A stretch of 64,000 bases of DNA from NCBI GenBank assembly GCA_965250225.1, contig CBDFNQ010000029.1, positions 1 to 64,000 on the forward strand. Reading direction: 5' to 3'. The stretch comes from CBDEUK01 sp965250225. Lineage in GTDB: Bacteria > Pseudomonadota > Gammaproteobacteria > Eutrophobiales > Eutrophobiaceae. A program made the position numbers and the translations under genes. A model generated the notes under the pieces. It ran no database searches. It saw only the letters and a program-made list of their open reading frames with translations, and was not told where the DNA came from. Position 1 is the stretch's first letter. Every line of letters begins with the position of its first letter. Positions 27,930 to 36,266 of this stretch are shown here, in pieces.

Positions 27930-28924
27930 CTTAGAGCTTCTAGTGTAATTGGTGCAAATGCATCTATATCGATCGTCAATTTTTTTCCAATAATATCCTG
28001 TAGGTTGGCAGGCGATATTCCGAGCTTCTCTGTTCGCATAAACATAATATCATTCTCAGTTATTACACTTTCAGATTCTAAAGACCTTGCAGCAGCTATA
28101 CTTTTTTTCTGAAATTCTCTATATCGTAATTCATCATCTGAAAATGCTCTTGGGCGTGACTCTCCCATAGCATTGTCAAGTGTTCTGACCATTTCGACAA
28201 ATCGTATAAACTCATCAGGATTTAATGCTGACTCATGATCAATACCTTTTAATGATCTATCATGTGTGAGGTGTTTCTCGATAATTTTCACACCAATACC
28301 ACAAGATGCTGCAGGTAACCAGAAAGCAGACTCATGATCCGCATCACAATGATCCTGATATCCTATTGGTAGCTCAAAAAGATCCTGTAGTTTCTTCATA
28401 TAACTCATATGTACGTTTTCAGGTCTGGTTGGAAAGCTTTGGTGTCCATACATAAGCGTAATCGTAGAGTCATTAACTGCTAATATGTGACGAATAGCGT
28501 TATCAATTTCTGCAATAGTAGAAGCGCCTACACTAAGATTAATAGGCTTTTTTGTTGCTGCAACTTTTTTGAGTACAAGTGGATTCGACAAATCAGATGA
28601 ATTTAACTTGTAACCATCAATGTCCAAACTATCAATAAAGTCAATGCTCATATGCTCATAAACACATACATAAATATCAAGATCTGGATATTTTTTACGT
28701 GTGTAATCCACAAGATATTTCCATTGTTCCTGTGTTAATTCGATTTTTTCAAGCAAACTGTATTCCTGACGTTGGGGAGACATCATATGAACTACAGACC
28801 ATATCTGTAATTGTATTGCATCAACTCTGGCTTTCGCCGCAGCATCAATAATCTTCACAGCAAGCTCGACTGATCCTTCATGAGAACATGCCATTTCTGC
28901 AATTATATAAGTATTATCTTGCAT
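27926..28924 (-). CDS. Divergent NeuB-family synthase 2
   Basis: 332 residues with the NeuB barrel plus a C-terminal SAF domain (KKSIAAARSLESESVITE). Conserved: YKLNSSDLSNPLVLKK, the Lys in that motif, and IIEKHLTHDR. Changed: the NHNGD loop is CSHEGS, the KFQ motif is QLQ (the PEP-site lysine becomes Gln), the C-x-x-YP element is GHQSFPTR, and GYSDHT is GYQDHC. These changes at active-site loops suggest a different substrate or altered chemistry rather than simple redundancy. It is the first in transcription order of the paired NeuB-like genes. Confidence 0.82.
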   Translation of the reverse strand: MQDNTYIIAEMACSHEGSVELAVKIIDAAAKARVDAIQLQIWSVVHMMSPQRQEYSLLEKIELTQEQWKYLVDYTRKKYPDLDIYVCVYEHMSIDFIDSLDIDGYKLNSSDLSNPLVLKKVAATKKPINLSVGASTIAEIDNAIRHILAVNDSTITLMYGHQSFPTRPENVHMSYMKKLQDLFELPIGYQDHCDADHESAFWLPAASCGIGVKIIEKHLTHDRSLKGIDHESALNPDEFIRFVEMVRTLDNAMGESRPRAFSDDELRYREFQKKSIAAARSLESESVITENDIMFMRTEKLGISPANLQDIIGKKLTIDIDAFAPITLEALR

Positions 28925-28932
28925 AAATATTC

Positions 28933-29616
28933 CTAATGATTATCTATTCTTTTGACTAGGACATCAAAAATAACTTTATGTCCATTAATATTTAAATGTA
29001 TATTATCTGGGTTAAATCCATTATATTTAATTAGCTTTTCCTGAATAGTGACGGCATCTTCTGCAAAGATATTTTCTATGATCTTATTGAACACATTGAT
29101 TCTTCTAATTACTCCGGGTCTTGCCTTCTCATAATCAGGTGCCGCTGATATATTTAGCACTAAAATGTGTGAATTATCAAATATGCCTTGTAATTTTAAT
29201 AGGGCCTTTCTAAATTTTTTTTCTGTAGTTCTGTATTTTTTTCTAAATTTAATTAATTTCGGATTATAAAGATGTTTATAAATAAATCGTGAAAACACAC
29301 CTGCAGATGATGTGATTATTTTTTTTTGTAGTTCAGTAAAAGCTTCAGGACGACAGTCATTAATACCAGAATGCACTATGATGAAATCCGGTTCCCAATG
29401 ACTAAGATATCCAATAGCCTGATCAATTAAACTTTGCGTCTCTAAATTTCCAAAAGATAACTGCCAAAATACTGCATCAGGATATTCCATCCTAAGCAAA
29501 TATGGATATGTTTGTTCAACATCGATCATTTGTCCTTCAGGAAAACTACGTGGGTTAGCAATAGAATCCGTCAATAATAGAAACTTTTTTTTATTCCTGT
29601 CTTCCACAAAATTCAT
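28933..29616 (-). CDS. SGNH/GDSL-type hydrolase or O-acyl esterase
   Basis: 227 residues. Block I is KKFLLLTDSIANPR (Thr-Asp-Ser in place of Gly-Asp-Ser), block III is IIVHSGINDCRP (GxND), and block V is DNIHLNINGHKVI with the catalytic Asp and His. No signal peptide, so it is cytoplasmic. Such proteins in glycan loci remove or transfer acyl groups. Its gene is nine bases from the divergent NeuB gene. Confidence 0.82.
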   Translation of the reverse strand: MNFVEDRNKKKFLLLTDSIANPRSFPEGQMIDVEQTYPYLLRMEYPDAVFWQLSFGNLETQSLIDQAIGYLSHWEPDFIIVHSGINDCRPEAFTELQKKIITSSAGVFSRFIYKHLYNPKLIKFRKKYRTTEKKFRKALLKLQGIFDNSHILVLNISAAPDYEKARPGVIRRINVFNKIIENIFAEDAVTIQEKLIKYNGFNPDNIHLNINGHKVIFDVLVKRIDNH

Positions 29617-29668
29617 CTGTTAGTTTCTAATATCCGTCAAATTTAAAAATCTAATAAGTTGCTTCTGA

Positions 29669-29911
29669 CTAGGAAAGATGTGCAATTAATGTTGCTTTGA
29701 TTATCTTATAATTTATCAAAGTATCAATTTCTGATGAATCAAATTTAATATCAAAATTATTTTCTATAGCCTGAATTAGTTCTCGATGTTTTAGCCCTTT
29801 CCAGTTTTCTATACTTCGACACGAAATTTTGTCATTAATCATATCTTCATTAATATAGAACACATCTGAGAATATTTTTTTTAATACACTATCTAATTGG
29901 GGCAGAGTCAT
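29669..29911 (-). CDS. Acyl-carrier-protein-like small protein lacking the phosphopantetheine serine
   Basis: 80 residues, with the four-helix ACP pattern: LDSVLKKIFSDVF, then IENWKGLKHRELIQAIENNF, then a helix beginning DSSEIDTLI. In ACPs of glycan loci the equivalent motif reads W-D-S-L-x-H with Ser as the 4'-phosphopantetheine site. Here the codon is GGG (Gly). It could act as a scaffold, or be a decayed carrier. It lies between a hydrolase gene and the capsule-synthesis-like gene. Confidence 0.75.
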   Translation of the reverse strand: MTLPQLDSVLKKIFSDVFYINEDMINDKISCRSIENWKGLKHRELIQAIENNFDIKFDSSEIDTLINYKIIKATLIAHLS

Positions 29912-29946
29912 ATTGTTTTTTCCGATGCTAAATCAATCGATTTCAA

Positions 29947-30987
29947 TTAATAGTCTGAATAAAATGAATTATATGCTGCAGCTAACCGCTCACTAGCGTG
30001 TATCATTACAGCTGTTGGATCTTCTGCTCCAATAATTGCCTCATTAAAACCATCATGTATAATTTCATTATCTGATACCTTACGTATAGCTAACGTATAT
30101 CGTTTAATATCTGCCTGGTCAGGAACATAGCCTACTTTAATCATATCAATTGCTTGTTTAGCATCCATATATGTCTTAATCTTAAATATACTCTTACAAC
30201 CTGTGTACCACACACCGCCAAATACCATTGCCGGCACCCCTCTTACTATGGACTCCCATCCAACCGTTCCACCAATAGTAGCAACTGCTTTCGCCTTTGA
30301 TATAAGATCAAATGTATTTGTGCTTGAATCAATAATTTGAACATTTGCATATGAAGATACTCTATCGTAAAAATATTTATTTCTTTTCATAGAACCTTTA
30401 AAGTGTTCAAGAAAAGTGGCCGGGTGTTCTTTGTAAATTATTCCCCAATCTTTCGGACAACAAGATGACAATATATCCAGAACTAAAAATATATCTTCAT
30501 ATGCACCACCATTTGTCGCGGAGACTGCCTCTGGTTGGTATGGAGCCGCAAAGTAAATATAGTTCAAATCATTATTTAGCGTCGCGCAGTATTCTTTATA
30601 GATAGTCTCGAGCTTTATATTCTTTTTTCTTAACTTCCACCAGAAATATAGATTTTCTATATTATTCATTCTGGAATCTATAGAGGTGTATGGTTTCTTA
30701 TTTTTCTTAAACTCATAAAGTCCTTTCTTAAACCCTGTTCCTTTTATCAAGGTAGATATGATAAGTCTAAATAAATTAGATACATATTGTGATCTTACTA
30801 TTTTATCTTTTTCATATACACTGGAAATATGTTTCGGAATCTTTGCCTTGTTACTTTTTATTTCATTCAAATAATTTATTACAACTTGATCATCTGAAAA
30901 ATCTTGTTCAGATAAATATTGTTTCATAAATGGTGCATGCAGATTCTCCAATGAATTCCCAATGAAATGGAATCCTCTATCTAGCAT
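29947..30987 (-). CDS. Capsule_synth-like protein, C-terminal part of a frameshifted gene
   Basis: 346 codons. IIYKEHPATFLEHFKGS and VATIGGTVGWESIVRGVPAM are the KpsC/KpsS (Capsule_synth) donor-binding motifs. Its putative ATG at 30987 has no convincing ribosome site and lies inside the end of the upstream frame. Reading back in its frame gives IDPTPMLDRGF, which continues the sequence of the upstream frame (LGIPNIIY) with a one- or two-base slip at about 30999-31005. I take the two frames as one original gene of about 510 codons, 29947-31483. Confidence 0.75.
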   Translation of the reverse strand: MLDRGFHFIGNSLENLHAPFMKQYLSEQDFSDDQVVINYLNEIKSNKAKIPKHISSVYEKDKIVRSQYVSNLFRLIISTLIKGTGFKKGLYEFKKNKKPYTSIDSRMNNIENLYFWWKLRKKNIKLETIYKEYCATLNNDLNYIYFAAPYQPEAVSATNGGAYEDIFLVLDILSSCCPKDWGIIYKEHPATFLEHFKGSMKRNKYFYDRVSSYANVQIIDSSTNTFDLISKAKAVATIGGTVGWESIVRGVPAMVFGGVWYTGCKSIFKIKTYMDAKQAIDMIKVGYVPDQADIKRYTLAIRKVSDNEIIHDGFNEAIIGAEDPTAVMIHASERLAAAYNSFYSDY

Positions 30988-31483
30988 AGGTGTAGGGTCT
31001 ATAAATAATATTGGGAATTCCTAAATGGTGTTTTGCAAGCAAATAGAGTGGATAACATGCTGCTGTATGTGGCCAGGTAAAAAAAACAATTAGATCTGGC
31101 TTGAATTTTTTTATAACTGTATTCCAGTATTTCAAAATGTCAAAATAAAACCGCTGTCTCTCATCGAAACTATAATTCCAACCTGTTGTATCTTGTAGGA
31201 CACCCATCAAATTTAGTTCATATTGAGAAAGTGACGCAAGAATTGTTGCATCTATTGGAAAAGGCTCGCCTAGATTAGTATAGTCGAATTGAGCTTGTCT
31301 CAATTTCATTGCATCCTGAAAAACACAATCTTTATTTAATATTTCACCAAACTTCTGCTTTGCCTTATCAGCTGCGTAACCAGATATAAAAACAGGTTTC
31401 CAAGAATGGTTTTTTTCAAGTGCTCTTACAATCTGAATCGTATATTCATTTGTAAACTCATAATAAATCACTTTTTTTGTCAT
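30977..31483 (-). CDS. Capsule_synth-like protein, N-terminal part of the same frameshifted gene
   Basis: 168 codons, starting MTKKVIYYEFTNEYTIQI. The product is an N-terminal Rossmann-like half: DLIVFFTWPHTAACYPLYLL and HHLGIPNIIY precede the break, after which the frame ends in seven unrelated residues. Not expected to be active alone. The run TATTTATAGA at the break could have lost a TA dinucleotide. Confidence 0.72.
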   Translation of the reverse strand: MTKKVIYYEFTNEYTIQIVRALEKNHSWKPVFISGYAADKAKQKFGEILNKDCVFQDAMKLRQAQFDYTNLGEPFPIDATILASLSQYELNLMGVLQDTTGWNYSFDERQRFYFDILKYWNTVIKKFKPDLIVFFTWPHTAACYPLYLLAKHHLGIPNIIYRPYTYAR

Positions 31484-31520
31484 ATTTGATTAGTACTTAC
31501 TTGATTTCCAAATAAAAATA

Positions 31521-32534
31521 CTAGTCACCTTTATAAGCAACAATCCACATATGTCCAGACAGATTGTTATCTGCAAGAAACCTCTGAAAATTATCGCCCA
31601 GAGTATCCCATTGGTCTATCAGAACCATCTTAAGAAAAGGCTGCGCAGCAAGAAAGCCTGGGTTATCAATTGCATATTTCCTTACTATATCTGTATCAAG
31701 TTTTCCTGGTGTAGTAACCTTGATAACATTGAAGTCATGTTTTTCAAATAAGAGTTTCAACGACGAAGGATGGAAATAGTTTAAATGCTCATGATCGATA
31801 GTAGATGAATTAACACCCAATGTTAGATTATCGAAACCCTGTATGTTAGGACAGGAAAAGATAGCAAGACCATTATCTTTTAACAGATTTTTGCAATCAC
31901 GTAAAAAATCATTCACAGAAAATAAATGTTCAATCACCTCAAATGATACTATTACATCTGCATTTGTTTCGAGTTCTACGTCTTCTACGACTGAGTTAAT
32001 TACCTGCAACCCTTTTTCTACACATCGTTTTGCTAGTTCGTTATTAGGTTCTATTGAAATAACTTCCTTGAAATAGCCAGCTTCTTGCATTGATTGAGAA
32101 AATGTTCCAAAACCAGCACCCACTTCTATCAGCAAATCATTTTTAACATTTAATGAATCACATAATTCAATAACTTCGTTTACCCTCGGCTTAAATATTG
32201 CCTCCTTTCGTATTGTTTCAGAAGCAGGAAATATATTTTCAGCCCAATATTTATATCCTTTAGAATTTTCATAAAATTCTGAGATTAATGATAATGATGG
32301 TCTTGGTGATATGTAAACAGTTTGACAGTCTCTACATTTTTGATAGTTGAACTCATTTTTATCAAAAGCATAATCATAATATTCTGAATCGCAAGCAGGG
32401 CATGTAACTTCTATAAATTGTTCACGTCTTTCTAATAACCATTCAACATCTTGTTGATATGCCTGCCGCACTCCATCCATTAAATCATCTGGACGTATAT
32501 CATTCTCATTAAATTTTGCGTATGTTTCGTTCAT
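31521..32534 (-). CDS. SAM-dependent methyltransferase with zinc-binding N-terminus
   Basis: 337 residues. CPAC and CRDC form an N-terminal zinc site. LLIEVGAGFGTFSQSM is SAM motif I, followed by VISIEPNNELAKRC, VSFEVIEHLFSVNDF and LAIFSCPNIQGFD. It is the same class as 20147-21073 but not a close copy. It is three bases upstream of... the amidotransferase stop lies at 32537 on its upstream side, so the two are probably co-translated. Likely role: sugar methylation. Confidence 0.83.
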   Translation of the reverse strand: MNETYAKFNENDIRPDDLMDGVRQAYQQDVEWLLERREQFIEVTCPACDSEYYDYAFDKNEFNYQKCRDCQTVYISPRPSLSLISEFYENSKGYKYWAENIFPASETIRKEAIFKPRVNEVIELCDSLNVKNDLLIEVGAGFGTFSQSMQEAGYFKEVISIEPNNELAKRCVEKGLQVINSVVEDVELETNADVIVSFEVIEHLFSVNDFLRDCKNLLKDNGLAIFSCPNIQGFDNLTLGVNSSTIDHEHLNYFHPSSLKLLFEKHDFNVIKVTTPGKLDTDIVRKYAIDNPGFLAAQPFLKMVLIDQWDTLGDNFQRFLADNNLSGHMWIVAYKGD

Positions 32535-32536
32535 GA

Positions 32537-33658
32537 CTAATTTCCAGGTTCATCCCATATATTATCTTTAATCCAAACCTCATTCTCTTTCCTCCATACA
32601 CGTAGATCGCGAAATGTATCTGCTATTTGCCAAAATTCTTCTTCGGACATATCCACGTAATCGAGCCAATAATAAAGATCATCTGAGATTGTCGAATCAT
32701 ATTTTCTAACCATTTTTATTGCTTCATCTCTTGTCATATGACCTAATCGTACGTCACGTGATGCATGATCTGTTGTTCGACCATAGCCGAATTTCACGTA
32801 TTTCATCAAATCATGCACGCCATTTTCATATCTATCATCCAGATTAGACATCCTTCGATATGTTCTTTGAAATGGCTCCGGGCTTGGTTTAAACCCATAC
32901 TTCTTTGCTATTTCATAATTTTTGTTACCATCCCAATTCACGAAATTACCAAGATAGACTCCTCTTACACCCACATCGATAATTTCTTTATCTGATGGGT
33001 ATTTACACCAGAGCATCTCTGCCGGTTTTATTCCTTCTGATTCTTCAATAAAATCTTCCCAGTCATATCCTCTTAGGAGATTTTCTTTTCTGTTACGTGA
33101 AGTGAATTCAACGAAATCATTCAGAGAATTACTGCCATTAATATCTAGCGAGTGTTCACCCCAAATCATCAAAGGGACATGATATTTAACGGCTGCTATG
33201 ATCGGCGTTGTTACGATACCCGCATGATTCTGCCAGTTCATATCGCCAGTCAGTTTAAAACCTAGGCGATTCATCTTAATAATAGTTTTTTTGCCTGGGC
33301 TAATAAAGATATGATCACAATTAAATGTATCTCTCATATTTATGAGATTTTCCATCCCTACATCAAGATAATTATGGCCGTGGTATGTGACAAGCAAAGG
33401 ATTTAATCCCAACACCTCTTTAATTATATAGGTTTGATAGTAACTATCTTTTCCACCAGACACAGGAATAATACAGTCATAATTACTCCCATCTTTGCTT
33501 TTGTATTCTCCACAAATATCCTTAAAGACTTCGAATCTTGCATTCCAATCGATTTCAGAACGTTCATCTCCTACTATGCAGCCACTGCATATCCCATCCT
33601 CACTGAATGTGAAATTCACTGCACTTTCAGGATAGACGCATTTCTTACACCATCTCAT
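32537..33658 (-). CDS. N-acetyl sugar amidotransferase (WbpG/PseA family)
   Basis: 373 residues. CKKCVYPES and CSGC near the N-terminus form a zinc site. The ATP-pyrophosphatase loop SGGKDS is at residues 67-72 (PVSGGKDSYYQTY), and MIWGEHSLDINGSN and YVKFGYGRTTDHAS are further family motifs. WbpG/PseA enzymes convert an N-acetyl group to an acetamidino group, using ammonia from a HisH/HisF pair. That pair is encoded directly upstream, so an amidinated sugar (for example an Am-substituted nonulosonate) is a sound inference. Confidence 0.92.
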   Translation of the reverse strand: MRWCKKCVYPESAVNFTFSEDGICSGCIVGDERSEIDWNARFEVFKDICGEYKSKDGSNYDCIIPVSGGKDSYYQTYIIKEVLGLNPLLVTYHGHNYLDVGMENLINMRDTFNCDHIFISPGKKTIIKMNRLGFKLTGDMNWQNHAGIVTTPIIAAVKYHVPLMIWGEHSLDINGSNSLNDFVEFTSRNRKENLLRGYDWEDFIEESEGIKPAEMLWCKYPSDKEIIDVGVRGVYLGNFVNWDGNKNYEIAKKYGFKPSPEPFQRTYRRMSNLDDRYENGVHDLMKYVKFGYGRTTDHASRDVRLGHMTRDEAIKMVRKYDSTISDDLYYWLDYVDMSEEEFWQIADTFRDLRVWRKENEVWIKDNIWDEPGN

Positions 33659-33672
33659 TTTTCACCACCTTT

Positions 33673-33984
33673 TTAAATACTCGTCCTAACATTGATACCT
33701 TTATCACGCATATGATTTTTAATTTGCATATCGCTGTGTTCAATGAAATGAAATATATTAGCAGCTGCAAGAGCGTGCGGTTTTATCTGTTCGTATGCTT
33801 TACTGAAATGATTAATCATTCCAATTCCTCCGCATATTATAACGGGAATATCTACACATTCGATTACACCTGAATATATACTTGGGTCGAGACCAAGACC
33901 TGCTCCATCATGGTCGATTGAATTAATCAATAATTCTCCTGCCCCATAGTTTGCAGCTTTATCAGCCCAATATTCAGCAGTCAC
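33673..33984 (-). CDS. HisF-like protein, C-terminal fragment (frameshifted)
   Basis: 103 codons. AGELLINSIDHDGAGLGLD and VDIPVIICGGIG are the second half of a HisF (beta/alpha)8 barrel. It starts where the preceding frame ends: reading its frame upstream gives NEVYIEGGKKETGVTAEYW, the expected continuation of the N-terminal half. A missing G in the stretch at about 34036-34041 would explain the split. Confidence 0.85.
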   Translation of the reverse strand: MTAEYWADKAANYGAGELLINSIDHDGAGLGLDPSIYSGVIECVDIPVIICGGIGMINHFSKAYEQIKPHALAAANIFHFIEHSDMQIKNHMRDKGINVRTSI

Positions 33985-34508
33985 ACCTGTTTCTTTTTTT
34001 CCACCTTCAATATAGACCTCATTACCAAGTTGTGTTTTTTACAATCTATTGAAACGACAATGCACTGACTACCAAATTCCTCTGATACCTGTCTGATTAG
34101 TTCAGGCTGTAAAAAGGCTTGGGTATTTATTGCTACTTTATCTGCCCCTGACTTCAACAACTTTCTGATTTTTTTTAGATCCTTGATGCCACCACCGAAG
34201 GTCAGAGGCATAAAACATTTTCTGGAAAGAAATTCAATAAACTCATAAATATTTTCTGGTGGATTATCAATATATCTCTTGTTGGCACTAGTAGAGCCTA
34301 TTACATTCTGCGACGTATCAATATCGACCTTACCTTTTCTTGTAATGTCTAGATATATTAATTCATCAACATTCCAACTATTGAATCTTTCAATTTGTGA
34401 AAATGGATTGCCGACTACCTGATAGATGCTGAAATTTCTGCTTCTTACGATAATCCCATCTTTCAGAAGTATTATTGGGATTAACCTTACTTTAAGATTA
34501 TTATTCAC
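33981..34508 (-). CDS. hisF: HisF-like glutamine-amidotransferase partner, N-terminal fragment
   Basis: 175 codons. RLIPIILLKDGIIVRSRNF, DELIYLDITRKG, FMPLTFGGGIKDLKKI and SIDCKK match HisF. After SIDCKKHNL the frame runs into unrelated residues and stops. The family normally has about 255 residues. With HisH it should deliver ammonia to the WbpG-like enzyme instead of making histidine, as no other his genes are present. The break means that the pathway is inactive, if it is not a sequencing error. Confidence 0.87.
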   Translation of the reverse strand: MNNNLKVRLIPIILLKDGIIVRSRNFSIYQVVGNPFSQIERFNSWNVDELIYLDITRKGKVDIDTSQNVIGSTSANKRYIDNPPENIYEFIEFLSRKCFMPLTFGGGIKDLKKIRKLLKSGADKVAINTQAFLQPELIRQVSEEFGSQCIVVSIDCKKHNLVMRSILKVEKKKQV

Positions 34509-35137
34509 GAAAGCTCACAGAAATTTTTTAGCAGACTCAATCCATTGGTTTGGCTTTTTTCTGGATGAAACTGCACGCCATAAATATTACCTTTCCTCAA
34601 TGCCACTAACAGTTTAGTACCATAATGCGCATATGCTTCACCATCTATTTTTTCAGAAAGCTTTACAATAAAACTATGTACAAAGTAATAATCATTATTA
34701 TCTGTTCCAGATGGAATGATATTCATACCTGATTCATCACACAGCTCATTCCAGCCAACATGTGGTAGAAGTAGTTTATTACCACTACTGAATTGAATTT
34801 TATCACAGATTCCAGATACCCATCCAAGACCCGAGTTTAAACCAAATTCTGTGCCCTGCTCAACGAGTATCTGCATGCCGACACATATACCAAGGAAAGG
34901 TTTTTTTTTAATAAGTACATTATTCTCCAGCGATTCAATGATTGCCAACTCATTTAGTGAATTAACACAGGCCGAAAATGAACCAACTCCAGGTAATATA
35001 ATATGGGTCACTTTATCAAGGTCATTTGCTCTTTTGCATCTCAACACGCTGAAACCAAGTTGTTCTATTGCATTAATAACTGATTGGGTATTACCATTTT
35101 TATAATCAACAATACCAATTATGTTTTGTTGGCTCAC
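34505..35137 (-). CDS. hisH: HisH-like glutamine amidotransferase subunit
   Basis: 210 residues. The class I glutaminase triad is visible: Cys85 in FLGICVGMQ, and His/Glu in VQFHPEKS near the end; PGVGSFSACV is the oxyanion-region motif. I chose GTG 35137 (AGG nine bases upstream), which gives MSQQNIIGIVDYKNGN, the usual HisH start. A TTG at 35173 overlapping the previous stop would add 12 unrelated residues. It overlaps hisF by four bases. Provides ammonia for amidination. Confidence 0.9.
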   Translation of the reverse strand: MSQQNIIGIVDYKNGNTQSVINAIEQLGFSVLRCKRANDLDKVTHIILPGVGSFSACVNSLNELAIIESLENNVLIKKKPFLGICVGMQILVEQGTEFGLNSGLGWVSGICDKIQFSSGNKLLLPHVGWNELCDESGMNIIPSGTDNNDYYFVHSFIVKLSEKIDGEAYAHYGTKLLVALRKGNIYGVQFHPEKSQTNGLSLLKNFCELS

Positions 35138-35169
35138 GACATAAAACCTAATTAAGTAAAAATTGACGA

Positions 35170-36246
35170 TCAATCATAATGTGGTAATTCAAATGATAAC
35201 CTTTCAATACTGGCTTTATATTCTGGCCATTGGCCAACGTCATGCCACGACTTTTCAGATACTGGAAATACTCCCACACGTAAACCTGACTCTTTTACTG
35301 CTGCGATTAAATCAGTCATATCAAAATAGGAATCAGGAGGGATATATTTAAAAACAGTGGGGTTCATGAAATACAGTCCTGTATTGACTAAGAAATCATA
35401 TTCAGGTTTTTCTTGTATACCATTTAGTTCGCCATTTTGTTGAATATCACACACGCCGTAGGGGATCACATAGTGTCGCATAGAAGCTACTAATGTCAGG
35501 TCATAATCACCTTCTTTATGAAATTCAACAATTGATGCGTAATCTGTATGAATAATAATGTCGCAGTTAGAAACAAAAAAAGACTCTGTCACTTCATTTT
35601 GAATAAGCTTAATAGCACCCGCTGTTCCTAATGGTTTATCTTCTTCTATAAAAGCTATTTCATATGGCATTTCATGATCATGGAAAAAAGCTTTTATCAT
35701 GCGTCCTTTACTATTTAATGACACATAAAATTTATCCATACCAAATTTACCAAACTCATCCATAATTACTTTTATTATTGGCTCATTACCTAATGGGATA
35801 AGAGGCTTTGGAAGTATTCGTGTAAAAGGATCCATTCTTGAGCCTTTACCACCCGCCATAATAATCACCGGATAATGTAAAGAACTTTTGTTCACTTTAT
35901 TTTCAATACTAAAATATTTTTCTTCTGTAATTATATCCAGAAAACATTCATTTTTAACTATAGGTATATGCTTAACAATTGAGTTGTTAAAAATTCGTTC
36001 CACTTCATTTTTGTTAAATCCAGGTTCTAATGATGTAAAATCCTTGTTAATAATATTTTCCACTGACCGATCGAGACTTTCACCATTTAGTACAGCCCTC
36101 CTGAAATCCCCATCAGTCAACACGCCTAGTATCTTTTTATTTTTATCAAGACACACACAGAAGCCAATCCCTGCTTCATCCATAATTCTAACTGCTTCCT
36201 TTATGGTGGATGTATTACTGACAGTATATTTATTTATATCATTCAT
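35170..36246 (-). CDS. ptmE: PtmE-like CBS-nucleotidyltransferase (glucosamine-1-phosphate guanylyltransferase type)
   Basis: 358 residues. Residues 1 to about 115 are a CBS pair (VLTDGDFRRAVLNG). From about 125 a sugar nucleotidyltransferase follows: VIIMAGGKGSRMDPFTRILPKPL, SNCDIIIHTDY, NTGLYFMNP. In Campylobacter PtmE makes GDP-GlcN for the GDP-linked legionaminic acid route. Adjacent NeuA, NeuD-like, NeuB, LegC and LegB genes support the same role. Confidence 0.88.
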   Translation of the reverse strand: MNDINKYTVSNTSTIKEAVRIMDEAGIGFCVCLDKNKKILGVLTDGDFRRAVLNGESLDRSVENIINKDFTSLEPGFNKNEVERIFNNSIVKHIPIVKNECFLDIITEEKYFSIENKVNKSSLHYPVIIMAGGKGSRMDPFTRILPKPLIPLGNEPIIKVIMDEFGKFGMDKFYVSLNSKGRMIKAFFHDHEMPYEIAFIEEDKPLGTAGAIKLIQNEVTESFFVSNCDIIIHTDYASIVEFHKEGDYDLTLVASMRHYVIPYGVCDIQQNGELNGIQEKPEYDFLVNTGLYFMNPTVFKYIPPDSYFDMTDLIAAVKESGLRVGVFPVSEKSWHDVGQWPEYKASIERLSFELPHYD

Positions 36247-36266
36247 GTGCTTGATTGTTTTTCATA

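Noticed and set aside
34505..36246. hisH/hisF as histidine-synthesis genes
   Set aside because: No other his genes present; the adjacent WbpG-type amidotransferase explains them better.
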